A stretch of DNA of 64,000 nucleotides from Geobacillus jurassicus NBRC 107829 (lineage in GTDB: Bacteria; Bacillota; Bacilli; Bacillales; Anoxybacillaceae), in NCBI RefSeq assembly GCF_001544315.1, contig NZ_BCQG01000013.1, positions 1 to 64,000 on the forward strand, in the 5' to 3' direction. The notes under the pieces were generated by a model. It saw only the letters and a program-made list of their open reading frames with translations, did no database searches and had not been told where the DNA came from. A program made the position numbers and the translations under genes. How positions within the stretch are numbered: the stretch's first letter is position 1; each line of letters opens with the position of its first letter. This document shows, one piece after another, positions 35,189 through 43,089 of this stretch.

Positions 35189-35218
35189 TTTGTCGAAACG
35201 ATCGTGGTCGTTTGACAA
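35189..35218. promoter_or_regulatory. Imperfect palindrome upstream of the DUF2515 gene
   Basis: TTTGTCGAAACGA and TCGTTTGACAAA form near-complementary arms with a single bulge around TCGTGG. It lies about 35 bases ahead of the DUF2515 start codon, a position suitable for an operator; alternatively it may be a hairpin in the 5' leader. Confidence 0.4.
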
Positions 35219-35253
35219 AAACCCGCAAATGACAGCAAAGGAGAGACAGCCTG

Positions 35254-36375
35254 ATGCCAACTCGCCCGCTCGCTTGGCTGCGCCATCCGCTCCAGTATGC
35301 CTATCGCTCCTTTTTGTACCGCCGATCGGTCCGCCTCGCCGATGGCCGCTTGCTCCTCCGGATGGCCGCCCGCGTCGCCGCTCCGGCTGATGGACCGCTC
35401 AGCGCAGAAGAAGAGGCCATTGTTGCCGCCATTCGGTGGAAAACTGCGGAACAAAACCGCAACAACGTGACGCGTACGGCCGCTTATTTGACGTTTTTTG
35501 AGCGCCACCCGGAAATCCATTGGGCGTTTTTGGCCCATCTCGTCTCGCGCAACGGCGGCTGGAACATGACCGATTTGCGCGGCGGCCTTCTTCCATTTTT
35601 GCTGCCAAAACAAACCATTGCGCCGCTTTTTTTGTTTTTGGAGTGCGCCAATGCCTTCATTTTTCATGACGCCTATCCGCAGCTTTTGCTGTATGAAGAA
35701 AGCAAACGGAGAGGGATGCCGCTGTTTCATTTGCTTCCTCGTTTTTCCGTTTCTTCGTTTATGAAACCGCTTTGGGAATATTTTTGGGAAACGGGCGACG
35801 CAGCCCTGCTTACGGTCGCCTTAATCATTAACGAGCAGCAATACATCCAGCTTCGTGTCATCGAACATCCGTTTTTTCGAACCCGCGTGCTGTCGAGTTG
35901 GCCGTTTGTCGCCGAGCAATGGCTCGGGTTCAACGATGTGCTCATCCCATATGCCAAAGGCCGCCGCGTGGCGCTTGCCGGAACGACGGTGCGCGATTTC
36001 GCTGACGTCCACCACCGCATCCATATCGGCAAAACGCTATATAGTTTGCTGCTGTTTGACGCCAAGCTGTTTCGCAGCGCCTGCCGCTTTGCCCGGCGCA
36101 TCCCCCACAGCGGCTCGCGCGCCGACTTTTGGCCGCAGTCGTTCACCGAAACGCCTGACGGGCGCCGCCTGTACAGCCCTCGCCTTGAGGCGGCTTGGCC
36201 GGATCTTGCCCACTCTTTCTGTGACCGGCGCGATTGGTTTACTGATGAGGCGGTCATGCAGGCGCTTGAAATGCTCCCGCTTCCGGCCTCAGGCGACATG
36301 ACCAACCGCTATGTGCGGCATTTGACCATGATGAAAACGGCCGCCATCGCGGCGGCCAAATCAGCTCCATCATAA
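35254..36375 (+). CDS. DUF2515 family protein (YppC-like)
   Basis: A 373-residue protein of the DUF2515 family, recognised by AEQNRNNVTRTAAYLTFFER, AHLVSRNGGWNMTDL and EYFWETGDAALLTVALIINEQ. Bacillaceae members are called YppC. No catalytic motif, signal peptide or membrane helix is obvious. The ATG follows AAAGGAGAG. The family's function is unknown. Here it lies between yodL and yozD instead of beside recU as YppC does in B. subtilis, so it may be a paralog. Confidence 0.78.
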   Translation: MPTRPLAWLRHPLQYAYRSFLYRRSVRLADGRLLLRMAARVAAPADGPLSAEEEAIVAAIRWKTAEQNRNNVTRTAAYLTFFERHPEIHWAFLAHLVSRNGGWNMTDLRGGLLPFLLPKQTIAPLFLFLECANAFIFHDAYPQLLLYEESKRRGMPLFHLLPRFSVSSFMKPLWEYFWETGDAALLTVALIINEQQYIQLRVIEHPFFRTRVLSSWPFVAEQWLGFNDVLIPYAKGRRVALAGTTVRDFADVHHRIHIGKTLYSLLLFDAKLFRSACRFARRIPHSGSRADFWPQSFTETPDGRRLYSPRLEAAWPDLAHSFCDRRDWFTDEAVMQALEMLPLPASGDMTNRYVRHLTMMKTAAIAAAKSAPS

Positions 36376-36386
36376 AACGACGAAGA

Positions 36387-36566
36387 CTACTTCTCGTCGA
36401 TGTCAACCTCTTCATCGATGATGCATTTTTCAAGCAAATAGTCAAACGTAATATCCGCGAGCTCCTCAAGCTCCTCTTGCGTTGGCACAAAGCCGCGGCG
36501 GATGAGTTCTTGGTAAAAAAACTCGGCGATTTCTTCCGTATCGATAATCACTTCAATTTCCTTCAC
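36387..36566 (-). CDS. yozD: YozD family protein (59 aa)
   Basis: A 59-residue acidic helical protein, MKEIEVIIDTEEIAEFFYQE, then RRGFVPTQEELEELADITFD. I recognise it as YozD from the near-identical layout in Bacillus. The start is GTG with GGGGGCGAG upstream. It is convergent with the DUF2515 gene, with only 11 bases between. Function unknown. Confidence 0.85.
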   Translation of the reverse strand: MKEIEVIIDTEEIAEFFYQELIRRGFVPTQEELEELADITFDYLLEKCIIDEEVDIDEK

Positions 36567-36695
36567 CGCATCTCGCCCCCTTTGTAATGTTGTATGTCGC
36601 CGCCTTCCGTTTTATGTCAAAAATCATGTTGTACTATTTTTTCGCTCTCCCCCATACATATGTACCAACAAAACCAAAACACGGAGGCGGACAAA

Positions 36696-36818
36696 ATGGA
36701 CAAGCTCACTGCGATCGATAAAATGATGGAAACAGTTGTAAATGGGTTGAGCACGTTCGTCATCTTTGTCGGCATTCCTTATTTTCTCTTTATTCTTTAT
36801 CAATTTCTATCTTGGTGA
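36696..36818 (+). CDS. Small single-pass membrane protein (40 aa)
   Basis: A 40-residue protein: an amphipathic N-terminus (MDKLTAIDKMMETVVNGL) followed by one hydrophobic helix ending LYQFLSW. GGAGG lies eight bases before the ATG. Its last 19 bases overlap the 3' end of the convergent yodN-like gene. Such short membrane peptides often act as subunits of respiratory or transport complexes, but no partner is visible. Confidence 0.65.
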   Translation: MDKLTAIDKMMETVVNGLSTFVIFVGIPYFLFILYQFLSW

Positions 36819-37444
36819 TCGGCGATTGCCTGCAAACGTTTGACAACCGTTTCCATCATCCGTTTATACTGTTCATCGCCGAACCACTCATATAATGCTT
36901 TATAATCGTTGTACATGTCAAGGAGCTCGTCGACCGACGGCCCTTTCTCTCCGCTGTCGGCCGGCGGCAATCGAAGCGACGCTTTCACCGGCGCGGCGAT
37001 GACAATATCTTGCACGATCGTGACGGACGTCTCCTCTCCGTCGGCAAGCGGAACAATGTCTTCCAGATGGACTTCAATCTCCCAACCGTCCGTCAGCCGT
37101 TTCAATTCGTAAATCGTCTCTTCCCATCCTTCTCCGTAGTAGCGGTAAATTTCCGTCCGCACCCCGACGACTTTGAACAAATGGCTGCCATAATCGCGGA
37201 CGCGGACAATTTCGCCGAGAAAAAACGGCAGCTCAATTTCAATCTCTTCCGCGATCCATAAATCGCCCGCAAACTCAGACAATAAAACGAGCGCTTGCTC
37301 GGCAAACAAGCTATGGCCATGGTTGATTTCGTATAAAAACGTGCCGTCGATCTGCTGAATATCGGTGACGGTTCCGACCGTTCCGTACAATGTATTGACG
37401 ACGATATCGCCGACGGAAAATTTCGGGCGTTTCGGCGCGCTCAT
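36800..37444 (-). CDS. yodN: YodN-like protein
   Basis: A 214-residue soluble, mostly beta-sheet protein beginning MSAPKRPKFSVGDIVVNTLY, with GTVGTVTDIQQIDGTFLYEI reminiscent of KOW/SH3-like barrels, and an acidic helical C-terminus. The start at 37444 gives GGGAG six bases upstream; another ATG lies two codons earlier. I call it YodN from its place beside yozD and yozE and from partial recall of the family. Function unknown. Confidence 0.65.
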   Translation of the reverse strand: MSAPKRPKFSVGDIVVNTLYGTVGTVTDIQQIDGTFLYEINHGHSLFAEQALVLLSEFAGDLWIAEEIEIELPFFLGEIVRVRDYGSHLFKVVGVRTEIYRYYGEGWEETIYELKRLTDGWEIEVHLEDIVPLADGEETSVTIVQDIVIAAPVKASLRLPPADSGEKGPSVDELLDMYNDYKALYEWFGDEQYKRMMETVVKRLQAIADHQDRN

Positions 37445-37533
37445 TGGCATCTCCCACCCTTTTGAACAAATGGTTAGTATAGTATATGCATGCAGAGAAG
37501 GGTGGACACCTTCAGCCGCGCGGAAAAAGCAGT

Positions 37534-37549
37534 TTGAAAGCGCTTCCAA
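37534..37549. promoter_or_regulatory. cre-like CcpA site
   Basis: TTGAAAGCGCTTCCAA matches the catabolite-responsive element consensus (TGNAANCGNWNNCA-type) in its core TGAAAGCGCTTCCA. It lies between yozE and yodN, about 90 bases ahead of the yodN start and some 50 bases upstream of overlapping TATACT boxes on the minus strand. Confidence 0.55.
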
Positions 37550-37575
37550 TTCATAAAATAGGAACGCTTACATAG

Positions 37576-37803
37576 TTACGCTTCATGCAAAAATTGCTCC
37601 CATAGTTCATCAAAAACAACCATGCTTTCCAAATAGTCACCGTTAAGCTCCAAATAGCCGCTCAGTTCTTCATAGTCCGTCGACCCTTTTGGAAAGCTGT
37701 GGTCTTCATACGCTCCGTTCGCAAACCGGACGACCGGATCTTCCTGGCGTCCATGGCGGAAGCGCAGCAAGTAACGGTAGAATGATTTGGCCATGTCCCC
37801 CAT
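37576..37803 (-). CDS. yozE: YozE family protein (UPF0346)
   Basis: A 75-residue protein of the YozE/UPF0346 family: AKSFYRYLLRFRHGRQEDPV, then FANGAYEDHSFPKGSTDYEE and a C-terminal acidic helix. The first ATG has AAAGGA five bases upstream; an ATG three codons later is an alternative. A small helical fold is known for the family, without a settled function. A sigma-A promoter lies just upstream. Confidence 0.9.
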   Translation of the reverse strand: MGDMAKSFYRYLLRFRHGRQEDPVVRFANGAYEDHSFPKGSTDYEELSGYLELNGDYLESMVVFDELWEQFLHEA

Positions 37804-37826
37804 CCTCTTCCTTTCCTTTTATTGCT

Positions 37827-37855
37827 ATTATAATGAGGTTTGGGCTGTTTGTGAA
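37827..37855 (-). promoter_or_regulatory. Sigma-A promoter of yozE
   Basis: Minus-strand TTCACA and consensus TATAAT separated by 17 bp, about 25 bases ahead of the start codon. Confidence 0.7.
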
Positions 37856-38104
37856 GCCCTTTTTCGCCGCTCGTATTGCCATCGTACGCGTCGGATTGGC
37901 TTTTCATGCCAAAAAAGCGCGTTGAACGGCGCAAAGGAGGGCAATCCGCTTTCTCGTCAGAGCACAATGGAAAGCCACGTCCACCAGCCATGCGTGCGCT
38001 CCGCTTCTCGCCAAGGCTTGCTATGCACCATCGAGACGCCCCATCTGAAACGGCATGGGGCTGCCATGCCTCCGCTTCGCTGCACCTTGCCCACGGCGCA
38101 CATA
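37856..38104. other. Intergenic region between yozE and bioB
   Basis: No gene is supported on either strand; the open frames here lack ribosome binding sites and recognisable motifs. Short imperfect palindromes are present (for example around GGCTTTTCATGCC). It may be degenerate former coding sequence. Confidence 0.5.
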
Positions 38105-38130
38105 CAAAAAGCCGCCATTTTCCGGCGGCA
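38105..38130 (-). terminator. Terminator of bioB
   Basis: GCCGCCGGAAAATGGCGGC hairpin with TTTTT on the minus strand, shortly after the bioB stop codon. Confidence 0.88.
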
Positions 38131-38137
38131 TCGTTCA

Positions 38138-39136
38138 TTATACGACTCCAGCCCGCGGAGCCGGGGCAAATTCGATCTCAAACCCAAGATCCTCAAGCAT
38201 TTGATAATCGGCTGACTTTTCTTGCCCGGCGGTCGTCAAATAGTCGCCGACAAAAATCGAGTTGGCGGCATACAGCCCGAGCGGCTGGAGCGAGCGCAAA
38301 TTCACTTCCCGACCGCCAGCGATGCGAATTTCTTTTGTCGGATTCATATAGCGGAACAACGCCAGCACTTTCAAGCAGTAACGCGGGTTTAATTCGTTCG
38401 TGCCCGCCAACGGCGTTCCGTCGATCGCATGCAAAAAGTTGACCGGAATAGAGTCGGCGTCAAGCGCCCGCAAGCTGCGCGCCATATCGATGACATCCCG
38501 CTTCGTTTCTTTCATGCCGATGATGACGCCGGAACAAGGCGAAAGGCCGGCGTCTTTCACCGTTTCCACTGTCCGCACCCGATCGTCGTATGTATGAGAC
38601 GTCGTAATGTTCGGATGGTGCTGCTTCGACGTGTTGATGTTATGATTGTAGCGGTCCACCCCCGCCTCTTTCAGCCGCGCTACCTGCTCCGGCTTTAATA
38701 TCCCGAGGCAGGCGCACACTTTCAGCCCGAACCGCTCTTTAATTTCCTTGACCGCAGACACAACGGTGTCGATCTCTTTATCGCTCGGGCCGCGGCCGCT
38801 GGCGACGATGCAGTACGTCCCAATGCGCAAACGGTGCGCTTCTTCCGCCCCGCGCAAGAGCGTCTCTTTGTCGACCATTTTATACGTTTTCACCGGCGCC
38901 GTCGACACGGCGGACTGCGAACAGTAGCCGCAGTTTTCTGGGCAGAGGCCGGATTTGGCGTTGATGATCATGTTCAGCTTCACTTTGTTTCCATAATAGG
39001 CGGAACGAATCCGGTACGCCCCTTGCAGCAAAAGGAGCAGCTCCTCGTCCGGACATTCCAATATCGCCAACGCTTCCTCATCGGTCAACTCGTGGCCCCC
39101 CAATACTTGCTCAGCCAAGGCCAGCCAGTTTGCCAT
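38138..39136 (-). CDS. bioB: Biotin synthase
   Basis: A 332-residue radical-SAM enzyme inserting sulfur into dethiobiotin. The 4Fe-4S/SAM motif is CPENCGYCSQS, followed by the YNHNINTSKQHHPNITTSHT region and RIAGGREVNLRSLQPLGLYA, whose Arg belongs to the [2Fe-2S] site. The length is standard. The ATG follows GGGGAGAGGAG. It stands alone rather than in a bio operon. Its product is needed by the biotin carrier of the yng operon, among others. A degenerate BirA-like site overlaps its promoter. Confidence 0.95.
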   Translation of the reverse strand: MANWLALAEQVLGGHELTDEEALAILECPDEELLLLLQGAYRIRSAYYGNKVKLNMIINAKSGLCPENCGYCSQSAVSTAPVKTYKMVDKETLLRGAEEAHRLRIGTYCIVASGRGPSDKEIDTVVSAVKEIKERFGLKVCACLGILKPEQVARLKEAGVDRYNHNINTSKQHHPNITTSHTYDDRVRTVETVKDAGLSPCSGVIIGMKETKRDVIDMARSLRALDADSIPVNFLHAIDGTPLAGTNELNPRYCLKVLALFRYMNPTKEIRIAGGREVNLRSLQPLGLYAANSIFVGDYLTTAGQEKSADYQMLEDLGFEIEFAPAPRAGVV

Positions 39137-39168
39137 CTCTCCTCTCCCCTTTCCATATCATTACATTT

Positions 39169-39198
39169 ATCGTAACGGATTGGCCGCATATTTGTCAA
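39169..39198 (-). promoter_or_regulatory. Promoter of bioB
   Basis: Minus-strand consensus TTGACA and TACGAT separated by 18 bp, about 33 bases ahead of the start codon. Confidence 0.6.
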
Positions 39199-39222
39199 CT
39201 ATATTTTCATTTAAGTTTACTT
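39192..39222. promoter_or_regulatory. Degenerate BirA-like operator
   Basis: TTGTCAACT, 13 bases, AGTTTACTT. The first half matches the BirA half-site TTGTTAACC at seven of nine positions; the second half is poorer and the spacer is shorter than usual. It overlaps the -35 element of bioB, the expected place for biotin repression. Confidence 0.35.
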
Positions 39223-39245
39223 TTTAATCCGTCCCAGGCAGACAG

Positions 39246-39278
39246 CAAAAAAACAGGCCCCCGTTTGAAGGGGCCTGC
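39246..39278 (-). terminator. Terminator of the FAD oxidoreductase gene
   Basis: AGGCCCC / GGGGCCT hairpin with a T7 tail on the minus strand. Confidence 0.85.
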
Positions 39279-39292
39279 CCTCGGTTCCTCAC

Positions 39293-40732
39293 CTAATGCG
39301 TCAATTTCTCGACGATGTCGCGGGCGATCCAGACGCCGCAGGCGCTCGCCTGCGCCAGCCCGCGCGTAATGCCGGCGCCGTCGCCGCCGACATACAGCCC
39401 GGCGATTTCTGTTTCAAAACGGTCGTTCAGTTTCGGGCGCGCTGAATAAAACTTCGCTTCCACCCCATAAAAGAGCGTATGCTCAGAGGCAAGCCCCGGA
39501 GTGACGTGGTTGAGCGCCTCCGTCATTTCAATCAAGCTTTTCATCGTGTTGTACGGCAAGACGAGGCCTAAATCGCCCGGCACCGCTTCTTTTAGCGTCG
39601 GTTCGATGAACCCTTCTTTAATCCGCTTTTCCGTCGACCGCCGTCCTTTTAAAATGTCGCCGTATTTTTGCACGATGATGCCGCCGTTGGACAAGGCGTT
39701 GGCCAACCGTGAAATTTCATGGGCGTACTCGTTCGGCTTGTCAAATGGGTCGGAAAATTTATGCGAGACAAGGAGGGCAAAGTTTGTGTTGTTGCTGCCG
39801 AGCTTTGGGTCTTTATAGGCATGGCCGTTCGCGAGCATAATGCCGGAATGGTTTTCGACGACGACATGCCCGGACGGGTTGCTGCAAAACGTGCGCACTT
39901 GCGTCCCAACCGATGTGTTGAAAATGAATTTCCCTTCATACAGATGTTCGTTAATTTCTTGCATGACGATGTTCGATGTTTCCACACGCACTCCGATGTC
40001 GACCTGGTTGTTGATCATCCGCAAACGGCGCTTGCGCAGCACTTTGCTCAGCCAAACTGATCCATCGCGCCCCGGAGCGATGACGACTTTTTCCGCTGTC
40101 AACGTTTCGCCGTTTTTCAGCACAACACCTTTCACTCGATGGCCGCTATCCGTCCGCTCGGTCACGATATCATCCACTTCCGTTGTAAAACGCATCGCAA
40201 TCCGTTCGCGCAAATATTCAAAAATGCTTTTCAAAATTTCCAAGTTTTGCTCTGTGCCCAAATGGCGGACATAGGCGCGCAACAGCTTCAGCCCGGCGGC
40301 ATAGGCGCGCCGCTCGATCTCTTTCACTTTGTCGGTCATCGGATCGGTGATCGATGTCGTCGCTCCGTGTTTTAAGTTGATCTCATCGACATATCGGATG
40401 AGCTCAAGCACGGTCGACGCCGGCAAATAGTCGGTCATCCAGCCGCCGAATTCGCTTGTGATGTTGAATTTGCCGTCCGAATACGCCCCGGCTCCGCCGA
40501 AGCCGTTCGTGATCGAACAAGCCGGCACGCATCCAGCATAGTCCTTTTTGCCGGCTGGCGGTGGGCATTTCTCAATTTTTTTCTGCAAAATCGGACAGTT
40601 GCGTTTATATATATCATGCCCTTTATCAATTAGGAGCACGTTCGCTCCAGGCAGTTTGAGCGTCAGTTCGTAACACGTGAAAATGCCGGCCGGCCCGGCA
40701 CCGACCACAATCACATCGTAATGATTGTTCAT
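39293..40732 (-). CDS. FAD-dependent oxidoreductase (COG2509 type)
   Basis: A 479-residue flavoprotein. The N-terminal Rossmann motif is DVIVVGAGPAGIFTCYEL. A cysteine-rich segment follows (NCPILQKKIEKCPPP and CVPACS), then NGFGGAGAYSDGKFN. The C-terminus carries GLYVGGDGAGITRGLAQA, closing the FAD site. This matches the uncharacterised COG2509 dehydrogenases. Substrate unknown; the cysteines could be redox-active or bind a cluster. It is monocistronic and divergent from the DUF502 gene, sharing a palindrome-containing promoter region. Confidence 0.85.
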   Translation of the reverse strand: MNNHYDVIVVGAGPAGIFTCYELTLKLPGANVLLIDKGHDIYKRNCPILQKKIEKCPPPAGKKDYAGCVPACSITNGFGGAGAYSDGKFNITSEFGGWMTDYLPASTVLELIRYVDEINLKHGATTSITDPMTDKVKEIERRAYAAGLKLLRAYVRHLGTEQNLEILKSIFEYLRERIAMRFTTEVDDIVTERTDSGHRVKGVVLKNGETLTAEKVVIAPGRDGSVWLSKVLRKRRLRMINNQVDIGVRVETSNIVMQEINEHLYEGKFIFNTSVGTQVRTFCSNPSGHVVVENHSGIMLANGHAYKDPKLGSNNTNFALLVSHKFSDPFDKPNEYAHEISRLANALSNGGIIVQKYGDILKGRRSTEKRIKEGFIEPTLKEAVPGDLGLVLPYNTMKSLIEMTEALNHVTPGLASEHTLFYGVEAKFYSARPKLNDRFETEIAGLYVGGDGAGITRGLAQASACGVWIARDIVEKLTH

Positions 40733-40803
40733 GATCCATCCCCCATTTCTTTAGCTCCATCCGGAAGTATACGGGACATCCGCCGGTTCGTCAAGATAAA
40801 ACA

Positions 40804-40838
40804 CGAACTTTTTGTAGATAAATTACAAAAAATGTTCG
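40804..40838. promoter_or_regulatory. Extended inverted repeat in a divergent promoter region
   Basis: CGAAC-TTTTTGTA and TACAAAAA-AT-GTTCG form nested inverted arms around GATAAAT. It sits between the divergent FAD oxidoreductase and DUF502 genes and just upstream of the DUF502 -35 box, so it may be an operator for both. Confidence 0.5.
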
Positions 40839-40851
40839 AAATTATTACTGG

Positions 40852-40880
40852 TTGTGCGGAACGAAAAAAATTGGTATGGT
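40852..40880 (+). promoter_or_regulatory. Promoter of the DUF502 gene
   Basis: TTGTGC and TATGGT separated by 17 bp, about 35 bases upstream of the start codon. Confidence 0.6.
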
Positions 40881-40914
40881 AGGTAGGGAATGAACGAAAG
40901 CGAGGAGAAGGCAC

Positions 40915-41508
40915 ATGCGTTTTTTCGTCAAAAACTTCCTGAACGGCATGCTGACAATCGTACCGATTTGGCTGGCGATTTACGTGTGCTACAAAGTGTT
41001 CGCCGTTTTGGACGGGCTGCTCGGCCAATACGTCCGCCCATATCTGGACGGCCGCTACGTCCCCGGCCTAGGCCTATTGGCGACAGTCGCGCTGATTACC
41101 GTCTGCGGCTGGCTGTCGACGCAATACGTGAGCGGCCGCCTCATCCGGCTCATCGACCGGTTGCTTGAAAGCATTCCCTTGATGAAAACGGTCTATTCGG
41201 TCGCGAAAGATACGATCGCTTCATTTGTTGGGGAAAAACGGTCGTTTTCGCAAGTTGTGCTCATCACGATGCCGGAGAGCGGCTGGAAATGCCTCGGCTT
41301 CATTACGATGGACGAGGTCGGCGCCTGGCATGACCCGCTCGCCGACTATGTGGCTGTCTACATTCCGCAGACATTTCAAGTCGCAGGGCTTACGCTGCTT
41401 GTCCCAAAAGAGCAAGTGGAAGTCGTCGACATCTCACCAGAAGAGGCGATGAAATTCATCCTCTCCGGCGGCGTGGCCGCCCGAAAGTCAAAACGGCTGC
41501 CCGAGTGA
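40915..41508 (+). CDS. DUF502 family membrane protein
   Basis: A 197-residue DUF502 protein. Two N-terminal membrane helices (about residues 10-32 and 55-75; NGMLTIVPIWLAIYVCYKVF and GLLATVALITVCGWL) are followed by the conserved IPLMKTVYSVAKDTIASFVG and a soluble beta-rich domain (VAVYIPQTFQVAG). The ATG follows GAGGAG. Function unknown for the family; bacterial members are thought to be envelope proteins. It is divergent from the FAD oxidoreductase gene. Confidence 0.85.
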   Translation: MRFFVKNFLNGMLTIVPIWLAIYVCYKVFAVLDGLLGQYVRPYLDGRYVPGLGLLATVALITVCGWLSTQYVSGRLIRLIDRLLESIPLMKTVYSVAKDTIASFVGEKRSFSQVVLITMPESGWKCLGFITMDEVGAWHDPLADYVAVYIPQTFQVAGLTLLVPKEQVEVVDISPEEAMKFILSGGVAARKSKRLPE

Positions 41509-41522
41509 CAACGGGCAGCCGT
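41493..41522. terminator. Hairpin at the end of the DUF502 gene
   Basis: A perfect 10-bp stem (ACGGCTGCCC / GGGCAGCCGT) overlaps the stop codon. No T-run follows, so termination strength is uncertain. Confidence 0.5.
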
Positions 41523-41552
41523 TCGCATGGCCATCCAAAACGCGCTTGGCCG

Positions 41553-42491
41553 TCAAAAGTATCGCTTTTTCCAAAAGATGTACGCCGTCGCCGCTGACAG
41601 TGAACCGGCGAGCGCCATGGCGATCAAAAAGGCATACGGGGAGTGCTGGAACGGAATCGGCACGTTCATGCCGTAGAAGCTGGCCACCATCGTCGGCAGC
41701 GAAATGACGATCGTAATCGCCGTCAAAAATTTCATCACAATGTTTAAGTTGTTCGAAATGACCGAAGCGAACGCGTCCATCATGCCGCTTAAAATGCTGC
41801 TGTACACTTCCGCCATTTCAATCGCCTGCTTGTTTTCAATAATGACGTCCTGCAGCAAATCTTGGTCATCTTCGTACATGCGCAAATAGTTGAGGCGCAA
41901 AAGCCGCTCCATGACGATGTTGTTCGCTTTGAGCGACGTCATGAAATACACTAAGCTTTTTTCCATGCTGAGAAGCGAAAACAGCTCTTTGTTTTTCATC
42001 GATTGGTGCAATTCTTTTTCGATTTCGCTCGTCCGCCGATTGATTTGCTTCAAGTAGCGCAAATAATACGTGGAAATCATGTACAACATTTGCAAGGCGA
42101 ACCGCGTTTTCATAAACGTATAAAAGTTTTTGATTTTGTTTTTTGAAAACTCTTCAAAAATAGGATTTTCTTGCAAGCAGACAGTAATAAAACACGTATT
42201 CGTAATGATCATGCCGATCGGGATCGTCTCGTACATCGGGCCGTCGACTTCATCGTGGGCGACAATCGGAATGTCAACGATAATGAGCACATGGTTGTCT
42301 TCCTTTTCGACGCGCGACCGCTCTTCATCGTCCAACGCGTCTTTGATCGAATCGATCGGAATGTCTAAGTGATGGGCGATGTAGCGAATTTCGTCTTCCG
42401 TCGGGGCGACGAGATTGATCCAGCAGCCGTTTTCAATACGGTCAATTTCACGCATTTTGCCGCTGGCATCCGACAAATACATTTTCATCAT
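41553..42491 (-). CDS. CorA family ion transporter (second copy)
   Basis: A 312-residue CorA-type protein. The cytoplasmic domain is followed by two C-terminal membrane helices with FYGMNVP as the selectivity loop. It is only distantly similar to the other CorA of the window, and resembles the YfjQ-type group. AAGGAGG lies a little far upstream of the MM start. Probable magnesium or other divalent-cation transport. Confidence 0.88.
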   Translation of the reverse strand: MMKMYLSDASGKMREIDRIENGCWINLVAPTEDEIRYIAHHLDIPIDSIKDALDDEERSRVEKEDNHVLIIVDIPIVAHDEVDGPMYETIPIGMIITNTCFITVCLQENPIFEEFSKNKIKNFYTFMKTRFALQMLYMISTYYLRYLKQINRRTSEIEKELHQSMKNKELFSLLSMEKSLVYFMTSLKANNIVMERLLRLNYLRMYEDDQDLLQDVIIENKQAIEMAEVYSSILSGMMDAFASVISNNLNIVMKFLTAITIVISLPTMVASFYGMNVPIPFQHSPYAFLIAMALAGSLSAATAYIFWKKRYF

Positions 42492-42729
42492 TTGGCATCC
42501 TTCCTCCTTTTTGCGCGAGGAAGGCGGCGCCTCTTCCTTTCCGTCCGGAGCTCGTTTTCGTATGATGAGCAGCGGGCCGGAGAAGGAACAGGCCGCGTTC
42601 CCCGCTATATTCCGGTTCCGGTTCGTTCGGACTTGAACTACTCATATACGAAAACGCCACTCCTTTCAAAAAAGATGTCCCTCAAGTAATGATAGCGCGG
42701 ACCGGCCCGTTTGTATAGTGGGTGCCATG

Positions 42730-42754
42730 AAAAAAAAGCAGCCTACTGGCTGCT
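42730..42754 (-). terminator. Terminator of the 50-residue protein gene
   Basis: GCAGCC-AGTA-GGCTGC stem followed by eight T on the minus strand. Confidence 0.88.
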
Positions 42755-42907
42755 TTATTCACTCGATGGCGTCGTGTTGAAAAAATCAGGTGCTTGTTTG
42801 CCGGCTGACTGGTCATGATTCGAACGGCGCGGGGGCTTGTTTTTGCTTTTCACCCCCATCACCTCATCGGATTCATAGCTTGGCGCAAATGAACGCTTTT
42901 TGTTCAC
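42755..42907 (-). CDS. Small basic protein (50 aa)
   Basis: A 50-residue, intrinsically disordered-looking protein starting MNKKRSFAPSYESDEVMGVK and ending APDFFNTTPSSE. The GTG start has AGGGGGTG six bases upstream, and a strong terminator is immediately downstream. No family is recognised. The Lys/Ser/Pro composition suggests a minor spore or nucleoid-associated protein, without proof. Confidence 0.6.
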   Translation of the reverse strand: MNKKRSFAPSYESDEVMGVKSKNKPPRRSNHDQSAGKQAPDFFNTTPSSE

Positions 42908-43037
42908 CGCCTTCACCCCCTTCATTTTTACTGTTTGCCGCCGGCCGACGTTTTACTCGAGCCAGTCACGGTTAGGGGATTACACTTTCTGGAAAACACT
43001 TCACCTTCAAATGTCAGCCAATGTTCACACAATCATT

Positions 43038-43066
43038 TTTCTAGCTGCTTTCGCTTCGCTTATAAT
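43038..43066 (+). promoter_or_regulatory. Promoter of yneR
   Basis: A consensus TATAAT lies 17 bp after TTTCTA, 24 bases ahead of the start codon. Confidence 0.55.
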
Positions 43067-43089
43067 TACGAAATGAGGAGGGGAACGCA

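Noticed and set aside
37876..38104. Long open frames between yozE and bioB
   Set aside because: They lack ribosome binding sites, run through the bioB terminator, and give protein sequences without any family character.
42492..42754. Magnesium (M-box) riboswitch upstream of the second corA gene
   Set aside because: The conserved M-box core is not visible; only an ordinary leader and the downstream terminator of a small gene are present.
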